Part shown: in pieces, positions 46,519-54,137 of the stretch
How the letters are laid out: every line of letters starts with the position of its first letter
Numbering within the stretch: position 1 is the first letter of the stretch
Source of the DNA: JAPOXR01 sp965221935
GTDB taxonomy: Bacteria > Pseudomonadota > Alphaproteobacteria > Rhodobacterales > Rhodobacteraceae
Direction: 5' to 3'
NCBI GenBank assembly: GCA_965221935.1
Contig: CBDCSZ010000010.1
Location: 40,740-104,739, forward strand
Length of the DNA stretch: 64,000 bases
The notes under the pieces: generated by a model
The model's input: only the letters and a program-made list of their open reading frames with translations
What the model was told of the DNA's origin: nothing
The model's database searches: none
Program-made: the position numbers and the translations under genes

Positions 46519-46933
46519 AAATCCCATCGTGCCGGTCCTGGCGCGGTATACGGCAGTAGAGATCTCGGAATGCGGAGGTTCTCGGGACGCAACTCTTCAC
46601 TCCGGGACTGTCATCCTAAAACACAAGCGGAGTTTTACAGGCCGCCGCCCGTAACAACCCCGGGATCATTGTTCGAATATCGACCGTTTGGCGGACTTCT
46701 TCCAATTCCCGGATTCCGCCGGCGGACCCGGCGGAACGGCGTCCGTTTTCCCGTCCGTTTTTCAAAGTCCGTTTTCCCTGAAGCGAGTCGGGTTTTCGGA
46801 CGCGGCGCCCGCCGCAGGCGGCGGGGGAGGCGCCGGGCATTGATTCCGGGGCTCGTCCGCCTGTATTCTTGGCTGAAGTCCGGCAGGGGCCCGCCCGGCG
46901 GACATTGTTTCAGACGACAGGGGGAGGCGTCTG
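46519..46933. other. Boundary region between the split gene and the GC-rich island
   Basis: About 415 bases without a gene. GTCCGTTTT occurs three times as direct repeats (46741, 46753 and 46767), and a GC-rich hairpin CCCGCCGC/GCGGCGGG lies at about 46808. The next gene's purine-rich RBS (GGGGGAGG) is at about 46920. The border of the accessory island is probably here, but I found no att-like repeat. Confidence 0.45.
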
Positions 46934-48202
46934 ATGAAGAGGACATGGGCCGCCCTGGCGGCGCTTCTGGCGGCTTCAGCCGCCGGCGGCCACGACCGCG
47001 CCCACCTGCCGTCCCCCGCCGCCGTCATCGAGATCCCGGCGGACAGCGCGGCTTTCTACGGTGAGCTCCTCGGTCTGGGAGTGACCGGCCCGCTGCTGCT
47101 CCGTCTCCAGAATCTGGAGACCTCGCCGCCGGACGCCGCCGGAGAGGTCCGCTGGACTGCGTCGGGAGTGCACCGGCTGGAATTCCTTGACGGCGCGCCG
47201 GCGCTGCTGATCGACGCCGAAGGTCTGGCCGGCCGCTCCGGCGGCGGCGATTCGGAGATAACCGCCGGCAAGGTGACGCTGTGGCCGCCGTCCGGTCCTC
47301 CGCTGGCGTCGGCCGAGAACATCCGGGCCTTCCACCTTCACCCACCGGGCGCGCTGCCGGAGATCGGAATGGAATTCGCCAATCTCCGCTACAGCGCCGT
47401 CTCGTTCCCGCCGTCGGGCCTGGCTCTGGAGGAGACGGCCCGCGTTCGCCTCTTCCGCGTGTCCGCAGCGGGCGACACGGAGTCCGCGGACTGGCCGGAG
47501 GGAGCGGTCAGGATCAGCTTCGCGCTCGAGGGCGCGGAAGCCGCCGTCTCCTCGGGCCGTTCAGGCGGCCCTGCCGCCCGCGCGGAGATCCGCATCGGGC
47601 TGCTGGAGATCGGCGCCGACATCCCGGCGGACCGCGATCTGCTGGCCGCCGGCGGCCACGCGGGATTCCGCCTCCGCAACGCCGCCGTCAGCCTGGAGCC
47701 CGCGGCCCTGTGGGTCTCCCTGGAGAATCTCTCCGCCGGCGTGGGCTCCGCCGCCGGCGCGGCGGCCCCGCCGCTGTTCGATCTCCGCCGGCTGGATGTA
47801 TCGCCTGCGCTGCAGGGGCTGCTGCTGCCGTTTCCCGGCATGGCGCTGCCGCCGCTTTCGGTCCGGGCGGAGGGCCTCACCCCAGAGAACCCGTCCGCGG
47901 GCGTGACGGCGCGGATGGGGGAGGCCGCGCTGCAGGGCACGGTGGAGTTCACAGAGGCCGCGCTGCGGGACCCGGCGCGGACTGTCTCCTCCGCCGCCGC
48001 GCTGCCCGCGTTCCGCGGCCGCCTGGACGGGCTGCTGGCGATGCTGCGCGCCGCCGGAGCGCCGCGGCCGCAGGACGCCGCCGCCCTGCTGGGGCTGTTC
48101 TACAGCCCGGAGGAGCGGGAGGCGGATTCGCTTGAGATCACCGTGACCGGCGGGTCGGGACAGGATTTCGGTGTGACGGTCAATGGCAGACCGATCCGCT
48201 GA
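46934..48202 (+). CDS. Secreted protein of unknown function
   Basis: 422 residues with a signal peptide (MKRTWAALAALLAASAAGG). The mature part is rich in beta-strand-like alternation with repeated motifs of the kind LRLQNLETSPPDAAGEVRWT and VTGGSGQDFGVTVNGRPIR, vaguely like AsmA/DUF2125-type periplasmic proteins, but I cannot assign a family. Composition is extremely GC-rich with abundant Ala, Gly and Arg. It overlaps the next gene by 20 bases, so the two are coupled. Confidence 0.7.
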   Translation: MKRTWAALAALLAASAAGGHDRAHLPSPAAVIEIPADSAAFYGELLGLGVTGPLLLRLQNLETSPPDAAGEVRWTASGVHRLEFLDGAPALLIDAEGLAGRSGGGDSEITAGKVTLWPPSGPPLASAENIRAFHLHPPGALPEIGMEFANLRYSAVSFPPSGLALEETARVRLFRVSAAGDTESADWPEGAVRISFALEGAEAAVSSGRSGGPAARAEIRIGLLEIGADIPADRDLLAAGGHAGFRLRNAAVSLEPAALWVSLENLSAGVGSAAGAAAPPLFDLRRLDVSPALQGLLLPFPGMALPPLSVRAEGLTPENPSAGVTARMGEAALQGTVEFTEAALRDPARTVSSAAALPAFRGRLDGLLAMLRAAGAPRPQDAAALLGLFYSPEEREADSLEITVTGGSGQDFGVTVNGRPIR

Positions 48203-48782
48203 CGTCTCCCGCAGGGCATTCCTGGCGGGCTTCGCGTGCGCGCCCGCCGCTGTCAGGGCCTCGGCGCCGCCGGGCCCGGAGATCCCGCCGTTCCCGCCCG
48301 GCCCGGAAAGGCCGGGAAGCCGTCTGGACGCGGTGATCGCCGGACTGCCGCCCTGGCTGGACCTGAGCTGCCGCGCCACCGGCGAGACTTGGCAGGGATG
48401 GGTGAGCATGCGCCGGCCTGAGGGGCCGGCGGCTGACGACCTGGCGTGGTTTCTCCGCGACTGGCGGGAATCGGTCACCGTGACGATCTGCGCCAGGGTT
48501 CTGTGGGCGCTGTGCGCCGCCGGCGCCCGTTCGCGCGAGCTGGGCGGCTCGGGCCGCGTGGAGATCCTGAGCGGCTACCGGACGCCGGTGACCAACGCGG
48601 CTCTGCCGGGCGCCGCCCGCGACAGCTTCCACATGTACGGCCGGGCCGCGGACATCCGCGCCGACGCTCTGACCCCGCCGCAGACAGCTTCGCTGATGCA
48701 GGCGCTCGGAGTGGGCGGCGTCGGCCGCTACCCGGGCTTCACGCACATTGATTCCGGCCCGCCCAGAACCTGGACGGGGTGA
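48183..48782 (+). CDS. M15-type peptidase (DUF882/YcbK-like) with Tat-like signal
   Basis: 199 residues. The N-terminus VSRRAFLAGFACAPAAVRA is a twin-arginine-type signal. The catalytic region shows the zinc-peptidase landmarks: GRVEILSGYRTPVTNAAL, SFHMYGRAADIRADAL (H and D ligands) and GVGRYPGFTHIDSGP (HxD-type ligand). The family trims peptidoglycan cross-links (D-Ala-D-Ala endopeptidase-like). In a conjugative or phage-like element such an enzyme would locally open the cell wall. Confidence 0.85.
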   Translation: MADRSADVSRRAFLAGFACAPAAVRASAPPGPEIPPFPPGPERPGSRLDAVIAGLPPWLDLSCRATGETWQGWVSMRRPEGPAADDLAWFLRDWRESVTVTICARVLWALCAAGARSRELGGSGRVEILSGYRTPVTNAALPGAARDSFHMYGRAADIRADALTPPQTASLMQALGVGGVGRYPGFTHIDSGPPRTWTG

Positions 48783-48783
48783 C

Positions 48784-49746
48784 TCAGAGACCGAAGGCGG
48801 CCAGACCGGCTGTGCGGTGGCTCCAGAAACAGCCCAGCCCGGCTCCCGCCGCCCCGCGCAGGAACGCGGGCGTGTAATGGCCGGAAAGCATCCAGGCGCA
48901 GACCAGCTCCGGCCCCAGGAAATCCCGCAGCGCCGCCTGCGTCCGCCGCGCCTCCGCCAGCGGCCTGTGCTGGAACGCGGGCGTGTCGGAGGACCGCGCG
49001 ATGATCAGGACCGGCAGCGATCCCGGGCCGGAGCTCTTCGGCATCGCCGCCGCGTCCGCGCGGACGGACCCTGATGTTGAGCGCGTCGCTTTCCGCATCC
49101 GGATGTCGACGCCGGCGGCGAAGCCGCCCGGCGGCATTTCCCGCGGATCGCCTCTGATCCGGCAGGGCCGGTAGCCCATTGCCTCCAGCCCGCCGCTCAG
49201 CAGCAGCCGGTGCCGCGCGGTCTCCGCGGCGCGGAGGACGGCGGAGGCGCGGCAGGCGCACAGCCGGTCGGCAAGCGTGTCCGCCGCCGCTTTCAGCTCG
49301 TCTTCGCCGGGCTCCGCGCCGTTCCGCCGCCAGCCGAATATGCCGGGATCCGCGGCGCGCTCGATGTAGCTTCCGAGCCTCTGCAGGTCGCGGGTCATTT
49401 TCGCTTCCCCCATTCTGGGGGGCAGGAAGCTCCGGTTTTCCATCATCATCACGAGATTCTGGGCTGCCCCGGTGACCGCCGTCAGCCTGGCTGACGTGAC
49501 CGGAGGGCAGCAGCAGAAGCGCAGCGGCAGCAGCAACCCGGGCTCGGCGCGCAGCAGATCCGCCACCCCGGAGGTGAGGCCGCGGGTCGCCGTCAGGATG
49601 CGTCCGGCCTCCTCCCTGGCCGCGGCGCGGGCGGCGTGGAACGCTTCCCGCGCCTCAGAGGCGAACCACTCGTCATATAATGACGCGGACCGCGCGATGT
49701 CCGCGGCCCAGGAGGATTCGGAAAGCGCCGCTGTCTTCGGAGCCAT
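48784..49746 (-). CDS. XamI restriction-endonuclease-like protein, apparently without catalytic residues
   Basis: 320 residues. The order of features resembles XamI-type enzymes: a helical N-terminus; FCCCPPVTSARLTAVTG (family PPIS-like segment); an Arg-rich helix before GLEAMGYRPCRIRGDPREMP; VDIRMRK; and a C-terminal SGHYTPAFLRGAAGAGLGCF-WSH segment like the family's SGVF...LFWAH. Where the family has the E-C-K catalytic strand, this protein has LPVLIIARSSDT, so the PD-(D/E)XK site looks lost. No methyltransferase gene is adjacent. The assignment is tentative. It may bind DNA without cutting. Confidence 0.42.
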   Translation of the reverse strand: MAPKTAALSESSWAADIARSASLYDEWFASEAREAFHAARAAAREEAGRILTATRGLTSGVADLLRAEPGLLLPLRFCCCPPVTSARLTAVTGAAQNLVMMMENRSFLPPRMGEAKMTRDLQRLGSYIERAADPGIFGWRRNGAEPGEDELKAAADTLADRLCACRASAVLRAAETARHRLLLSGGLEAMGYRPCRIRGDPREMPPGGFAAGVDIRMRKATRSTSGSVRADAAAMPKSSGPGSLPVLIIARSSDTPAFQHRPLAEARRTQAALRDFLGPELVCAWMLSGHYTPAFLRGAAGAGLGCFWSHRTAGLAAFGL

Positions 49747-49778
49747 GGCCGCCCCTTTTTTTCTGTCCGCCTGACGGG

Positions 49779-51089
49779 TTAAGGCGCGCCGGCCGTGAAC
49801 GGCGCCTCGGGCGCGCCGAATATCCCGCCGGGGTCATACTTCCGTTTCAGGCCGAGGCCCAGCCGCCACGCGGAGGGGCCGTAATGTTCCCTCCACTGCT
49901 CGGGACTGTAGCCCGTTCTTCCGGAGAGATACGCCCTTCCCCCCAGCGCGGTGAGGGCCCGGTCCGTCCGCCGCAGGGCGCGGGCCGTCCGCCCCGCCGC
50001 CCGGCGGTTCTCATGCACCGTGAGAACGGAGAAACCCAGCATGCGCCCGCCGGGCGGGCGCATGAAGAGCGGCGCGTCGATGACATCCGATCTGACCGGA
50101 TATATCCCGGCCCAGGTCCTGGGCCACGCCGGCAGCGTGTCCCAGTCGAGCCACGGGCTTTCAATCAGCTCGGGCAGAGTCTCCGGCGGCATGAACCAGT
50201 CGCGCCACGGGTGGAAGCTGCTGCAGGTGAAGCGCTCCGGGCGCTCCATGCCGGCCCACGCGACCCGCGCCGTGTCGCGGACGCTGAGGATCCCGTCGTG
50301 CCCCAGCCCGTCCAGCGTGCGCGCCGCAGCGCGGGCGCAGCCGGGGTCATACTCAATTCCGGCCTGCAGAGTGATGATTCCCTCGCGCTGCCGGAGAATC
50401 GCCCGCAGGCGGTCGAACCGCCCGTCGTCAACCACCCGGCCGAAGTCCAGCGCGAACCGTCCGAAGTCCCGGTAGACGAGATGGTGCTCGCGCACCAGAC
50501 CGCCCGCCCGACGGAGCCGGATCCACGCCTCGGCGATGACGCCGAACTGTCCCTGGCCGGCTCTCACCGCGTCGAACAGATCCGGGTTCGCCCTCCGCGA
50601 ACAGCGGACATGCTTCCCCCGCCCGGTCACCACCCCGAGCTGCTCCACCTGCGCGATCTGCGCGCCCCAGCGGTGTGAGGCCGCGCCGAAGCCGCCGGCC
50701 GACAGCGTGCCGCCGACAGTCACGTCCGGGATGTCGGCCAGCACCCGCGGCAGCAGGTCGGTTCCCTCCAGGGCGCGCAGAATACCGCCCCAGGACGCGC
50801 CGCCCTCGGCCCGCACCAGACCGCCCTCCGGCGGCCAGACCCTGTTGAGCCTTGAAGTGTCGAGAACGGCGCCGCGGTCCGTGAGGCACTGCCCGCCCTG
50901 TGAGTGGCCCCCGCCGCGCACAGCCAGGCGCAGACTGTTCCGCCCCGCCCAGCGCACAGCTTCGGCCAGCTCCTCCGCGCCGTCCGGCGACAAGACGGCG
51001 GCCGGCGGCTTCACGGCCATGTGTCCGAAGTCTCTCGCGCACGCCGCGAGGGCGACGTCTTCGCGGCTCACAAACGTCGGCGAGGTCAC
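49779..51089 (-). CDS. FAD-binding PCMH-type oxidoreductase (BBE-like)
   Basis: 436 residues. The flavin domain is clear: RLAVRGGGHSQGGQCLTD, LVRAEGGASWGGILRAL and IPDVTVGGTLSAGGFGAASH, then ANPDLFDAVRAGQGQFGVIA. The C-terminus ends in LGLGLKRKYDPGGIFGAPEA, the substrate-domain tail of cytokinin-dehydrogenase/berberine-bridge-like oxidases. It oxidises an unknown alcohol, amine or sugar. An enzyme of this kind on a mobile island is cargo rather than transfer machinery. Its start overlaps the stop of the unknown 515-residue gene by 4 bases. Confidence 0.87.
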   Translation of the reverse strand: MTSPTFVSREDVALAACARDFGHMAVKPPAAVLSPDGAEELAEAVRWAGRNSLRLAVRGGGHSQGGQCLTDRGAVLDTSRLNRVWPPEGGLVRAEGGASWGGILRALEGTDLLPRVLADIPDVTVGGTLSAGGFGAASHRWGAQIAQVEQLGVVTGRGKHVRCSRRANPDLFDAVRAGQGQFGVIAEAWIRLRRAGGLVREHHLVYRDFGRFALDFGRVVDDGRFDRLRAILRQREGIITLQAGIEYDPGCARAAARTLDGLGHDGILSVRDTARVAWAGMERPERFTCSSFHPWRDWFMPPETLPELIESPWLDWDTLPAWPRTWAGIYPVRSDVIDAPLFMRPPGGRMLGFSVLTVHENRRAAGRTARALRRTDRALTALGGRAYLSGRTGYSPEQWREHYGPSAWRLGLGLKRKYDPGGIFGAPEAPFTAGAP

Positions 51090-52633
51090 GGCGCTGACCT
51101 GTCGCCGTCTCCGCCCGCTTCCCGGCCGTCCGGTCCCGCCCCCGCCGCCGCGGCCTCCTCAGCGGGCGCCGCCGCTCGGGCTCCGGCCAGCGGTCCCGGC
51201 CGCCCAGCGCCGCCGCTTGCTTCCGGTTCGGCCCCCAGAACCCGCGCCGCCGCCGCCCCGGCCTCCTCAGCGGCGGACGCCGCCGCCGTTTCGACTTCGG
51301 CGCGGACTTTCTCCGCCGCGGCGCCGTCTCCGCCGCTGATGCGCAGGTCCCACCGCGGCGCCAGAGCCTCGGGCGGCGTGCCCGCCGCCAGCAGCGCTTC
51401 GGCCGCCCTCGGGGCGTCCAGCCGCTTCTCACCGTCCGCGAACTCCGCTCTGTCCAGGCCGACCTGGCGCAGCGGAGCCTCAAGCGATCCGGCCTCCCAC
51501 ACCGGCGCCGCGACAGCGACGCACAGCTCTCCGGCCTCCGCGGTGACGGCCGCCGCCCGGACGGGTGTTCCCAGCCGCCGTTTGAGCGATGCGCGCCTTC
51601 TTTCGCTTTCGTCTTTGGCCGCGCGGGCCAGGAGCGCGGCGGCCCAGCACCGGGCGATGTCCCCGGCGAGGGCGCCGGATCCCGCCGCCGCCTCCGGCTC
51701 GGGCGCCCCGGCCGGCGGGCGGCCGGTGAGCACGCAGCTGTTCCAGAGTCTATCGCAGGCTTTCTCGGCGGCATCCGCGAGAGACCGCAGCGGACCGGCC
51801 CCGGTCCACGACCAGACGCAGCTCTCCATATCGAACACCGCGAAGCCGCACTGATCCGGCCGGACGCCGGCGCGGACGCAGCACATCAGCTGCAGTGAAA
51901 GCAGCGTCAGCTCAGCGAGGCTGGCCGCCCCGGCACGGCAGACCGACGCCCGGTCCCGGCCCGGCCAGACATACTCAGCGAGAACGAGCCTCCCGCCCGC
52001 CGCCGCCCCCGCCGGCCTCGGCCGCGGGAGCGGCCTGCCGCGCCGGGGCGCCCTCAGCAGGCCGGGCAGCCAGGGATCCTCAGGATGACCGCCGCCGCGG
52101 CTGAGATCTCTGAGAGCCGCGCTGTCGACCTCCCAGCCGCCGTCGGCGCTGAGCCCGGTTCCGCCGCGCCAGGCGGAGCGCATCAGCCGCCGGCGGCTCA
52201 GCGCGCGCCACCCGGCTTCGGTCACGCCGGCCGGAGGCATTCGGCAGAGCCGCCTTAGAACGGCGGTCCTCGCCGCCGGACCGGGGCCGTCCTCGGCGTT
52301 CTCCGCCCCGATGAGAGCCATTTCCGCCGGACGGAAATGCGTCAGCACCGTGACCTCGCCGGCGATCAGCCGGCGGGCCTCCAGCCGCTCCGCGGGCGGC
52401 GCGCCGTCCCACTGGGACGCCGGATCCGCCGCCGGAAGGCGCGCGGTCTCCCTGACCATCCGCATCGCTGATTCGACTGTGTTCTCCGTCCAGCGCGCGC
52501 GGTCTTCGGCCGCCACCGCGTTTTTCTGGGGCAGATCCTCAAGTGTCTGTGAGACCGCCTCCGCGATCTCTCCGCGCGCCTGCCGCCCGGACTGGGCGGG
52601 CGTCAGGCTGATCCCCATAATCGCGCTGTGCAC
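51086..52633 (-). CDS. Unknown 515-residue island protein
   Basis: Starts at ATG 52633, or ATG 52618 (MGISLTPAQSGRQARGEIAE). The N-terminal half is helical and Arg/Ala-rich. A central stretch has several cysteines and hydrophobic residues (SLAELTLLSLQLMCCVRAGV), and the last 80 residues are a low-complexity Ala/Glu/Gly tail. No family is recognised. It is divergently transcribed from the gene at 52741 across 108 bases that contain the shared promoter-like element. Confidence 0.65.
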   Translation of the reverse strand: MHSAIMGISLTPAQSGRQARGEIAEAVSQTLEDLPQKNAVAAEDRARWTENTVESAMRMVRETARLPAADPASQWDGAPPAERLEARRLIAGEVTVLTHFRPAEMALIGAENAEDGPGPAARTAVLRRLCRMPPAGVTEAGWRALSRRRLMRSAWRGGTGLSADGGWEVDSAALRDLSRGGGHPEDPWLPGLLRAPRRGRPLPRPRPAGAAAGGRLVLAEYVWPGRDRASVCRAGAASLAELTLLSLQLMCCVRAGVRPDQCGFAVFDMESCVWSWTGAGPLRSLADAAEKACDRLWNSCVLTGRPPAGAPEPEAAAGSGALAGDIARCWAAALLARAAKDESERRRASLKRRLGTPVRAAAVTAEAGELCVAVAAPVWEAGSLEAPLRQVGLDRAEFADGEKRLDAPRAAEALLAAGTPPEALAPRWDLRISGGDGAAAEKVRAEVETAAASAAEEAGAAAARVLGAEPEASGGAGRPGPLAGARAAAPAEEAAAAGAGPDGREAGGDGDRSAP

Positions 52634-52679
52634 CGTTTTGCTCCCATAAGGCCCTCTTCAGTGACCGTATAGCGGAATG

Positions 52680-52717
52680 GATTTCGTAAAACACGCAGAC
52701 TCCGGTTAGAGTCGGAG
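52680..52717 (+). promoter_or_regulatory. Promoter-like element shared with 61828-61865
   Basis: GATTTCGTAAAACACGCA followed by ACTCCGGTTAGAGTCGGAG. The same element, with few changes, precedes the gene at 61913. TTCGTA and TTAGAG stand 17 bases apart, like -35 and -10 boxes, and CTCCG/CGGAG form an inverted repeat around the -10. It lies about 25 bases before the RBS of the downstream gene. Conservation outside any coding frame implies function. Confidence 0.65.
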
Positions 52718-52740
52718 CAGGCTGTAAGAGGAGAATGGCA

Positions 52741-54093
52741 ATGCCTGTTCCGATAACCGCGGAAGACGTGGCAGAACTGGAAAAAGATGTGTCCTTCAAC
52801 AGGTGCCGTCTCCGCCGGTTGGAGCCGGACGGGGACGACGTCCGGATGGTGGAGAAGCTGGCCGCCGCCGCGATCCTGTCCGGCGGCGAGGAGGCCGCCG
52901 CGCGGCTGGAGAACAGCGCGGGGATAAGCGCCCGCGGGGCGGTGGCCATCCGGATCGAGGACAGCGCGGACCCGCCGGCGATATGGCAGCTCGAGGAGAT
53001 TCCCGGCCTTGACCTGTCGGTCTCTGTGTATGACCCGGACGATGAAGGCGCGCAGCTGCGCGTCGACCCATTCACGCTGGCCGGCTGGGAGGCCCTGCGC
53101 CGCGTCGGGCTGAGCGGCGCGCCGTCCGCCGACCTGGCGGCCGAGTGGGTGCGGTCGGTGAACCGCCTGTTCGATGAGATCGATGAATGGCTGGTACGCG
53201 GCGATGACGCGCTGCCGCCGTATCTGGCCTCGCTCGCGCTGTCGGCGCGGATCGCCGACGGCTTCGGCGAGCTCGATATGCCGGCGGGCCTGGATTACGA
53301 CATGCTGTGCCGCTACGCCGCCCGCCAGGATCTGGAGAGGGATCTCCGCGGCGTGCTGGCGGACGGCGGGCCGCCGGTCAGCCCGCCGCCGCTGCCGGAG
53401 ATCGAGGGTCTGCAGGAGCTCCCGGGGGGGATCGTCCGCCGCGGCGCGCTGGAAGCCGCCGCCGGCGATGACCGGGACATGAGACGGCTGGCCCGCGCCA
53501 ACGACGCGCTGGTGCGCCACGTGTTCCGCCCGCTGACCCGCACGCCGGCGGAGATGATTTACGCCGCGAGGTGTCCGGCGGATTCGCTCCGCCCCTATCT
53601 GGACGGGCGGCAAGCCGGGATCACCGGCCTCGGCCCCGCAGCGGACGGGGAGACGGAGGGCTGGGCCGCCGCGGCGGAGGCGGCGGTCCGCGGACAGCTG
53701 CGGACCGTGTTCGGCGACTCCTACCAGCCCACGCTGCGTCTTGCCCCGGCGGAGCGCCGCGGAGGCTGGGATGTTCTTGCGGTTATCGACCACGGTGCCG
53801 GCTACCTGTACCGCTGGCCGGCGCGGGAGAGACAGGCGGCGCTGCAGCATGAGGGTCAGCCGGGGATCCCGATGGTCGACCCGGCGGACTGCCCGACGCC
53901 GGGCCAGCTCGTGGAGCAGGCGCACCGGGACGAGCTTGAGGCCGGGCCTGACGAGTCGGCTCCGGCAGAGGCGGAGGCGCCCGGGACCGCGGCGGCGGCC
54001 GAGACACCCGAGAACGCGGCGGAAGCCCGGACGCAGGTCGACCAGGTGATTGAGCGCGCCGCGCGCCGCGATGACAGCGGGCCGTCGCCGTGA
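52741..54093 (+). CDS. Unknown 450-residue island protein
   Basis: ATG 52741 (MPVPITAEDVAELEKDV) is preferred because GAGGAG sits 7 bases upstream. An ATG two codons earlier is too close to it. The protein is acidic, mostly helical, with a conserved-looking core (WDVLAVIDHGAGYLYRWPAR) and an Ala/Glu/Pro-rich C-terminal tail. No membrane segment, no known domain. It directly precedes the giant helicase gene (44 bases) and probably shares its transcript. Confidence 0.7.
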   Translation: MPVPITAEDVAELEKDVSFNRCRLRRLEPDGDDVRMVEKLAAAAILSGGEEAAARLENSAGISARGAVAIRIEDSADPPAIWQLEEIPGLDLSVSVYDPDDEGAQLRVDPFTLAGWEALRRVGLSGAPSADLAAEWVRSVNRLFDEIDEWLVRGDDALPPYLASLALSARIADGFGELDMPAGLDYDMLCRYAARQDLERDLRGVLADGGPPVSPPPLPEIEGLQELPGGIVRRGALEAAAGDDRDMRRLARANDALVRHVFRPLTRTPAEMIYAARCPADSLRPYLDGRQAGITGLGPAADGETEGWAAAAEAAVRGQLRTVFGDSYQPTLRLAPAERRGGWDVLAVIDHGAGYLYRWPARERQAALQHEGQPGIPMVDPADCPTPGQLVEQAHRDELEAGPDESAPAEAEAPGTAAAAETPENAAEARTQVDQVIERAARRDDSGPSP

Positions 54094-54137
54094 TGGCGGC
54101 CGCCGGCGGCGGGTGAGCTGAACAAAGGAGAACAGCA

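Noticed and set aside
46800..46835. Strong GC hairpin near the island edge as a terminator or RNA gene
   Set aside because: It has no T tract and no gene directly upstream, and similar GC palindromes are common by composition in this region.
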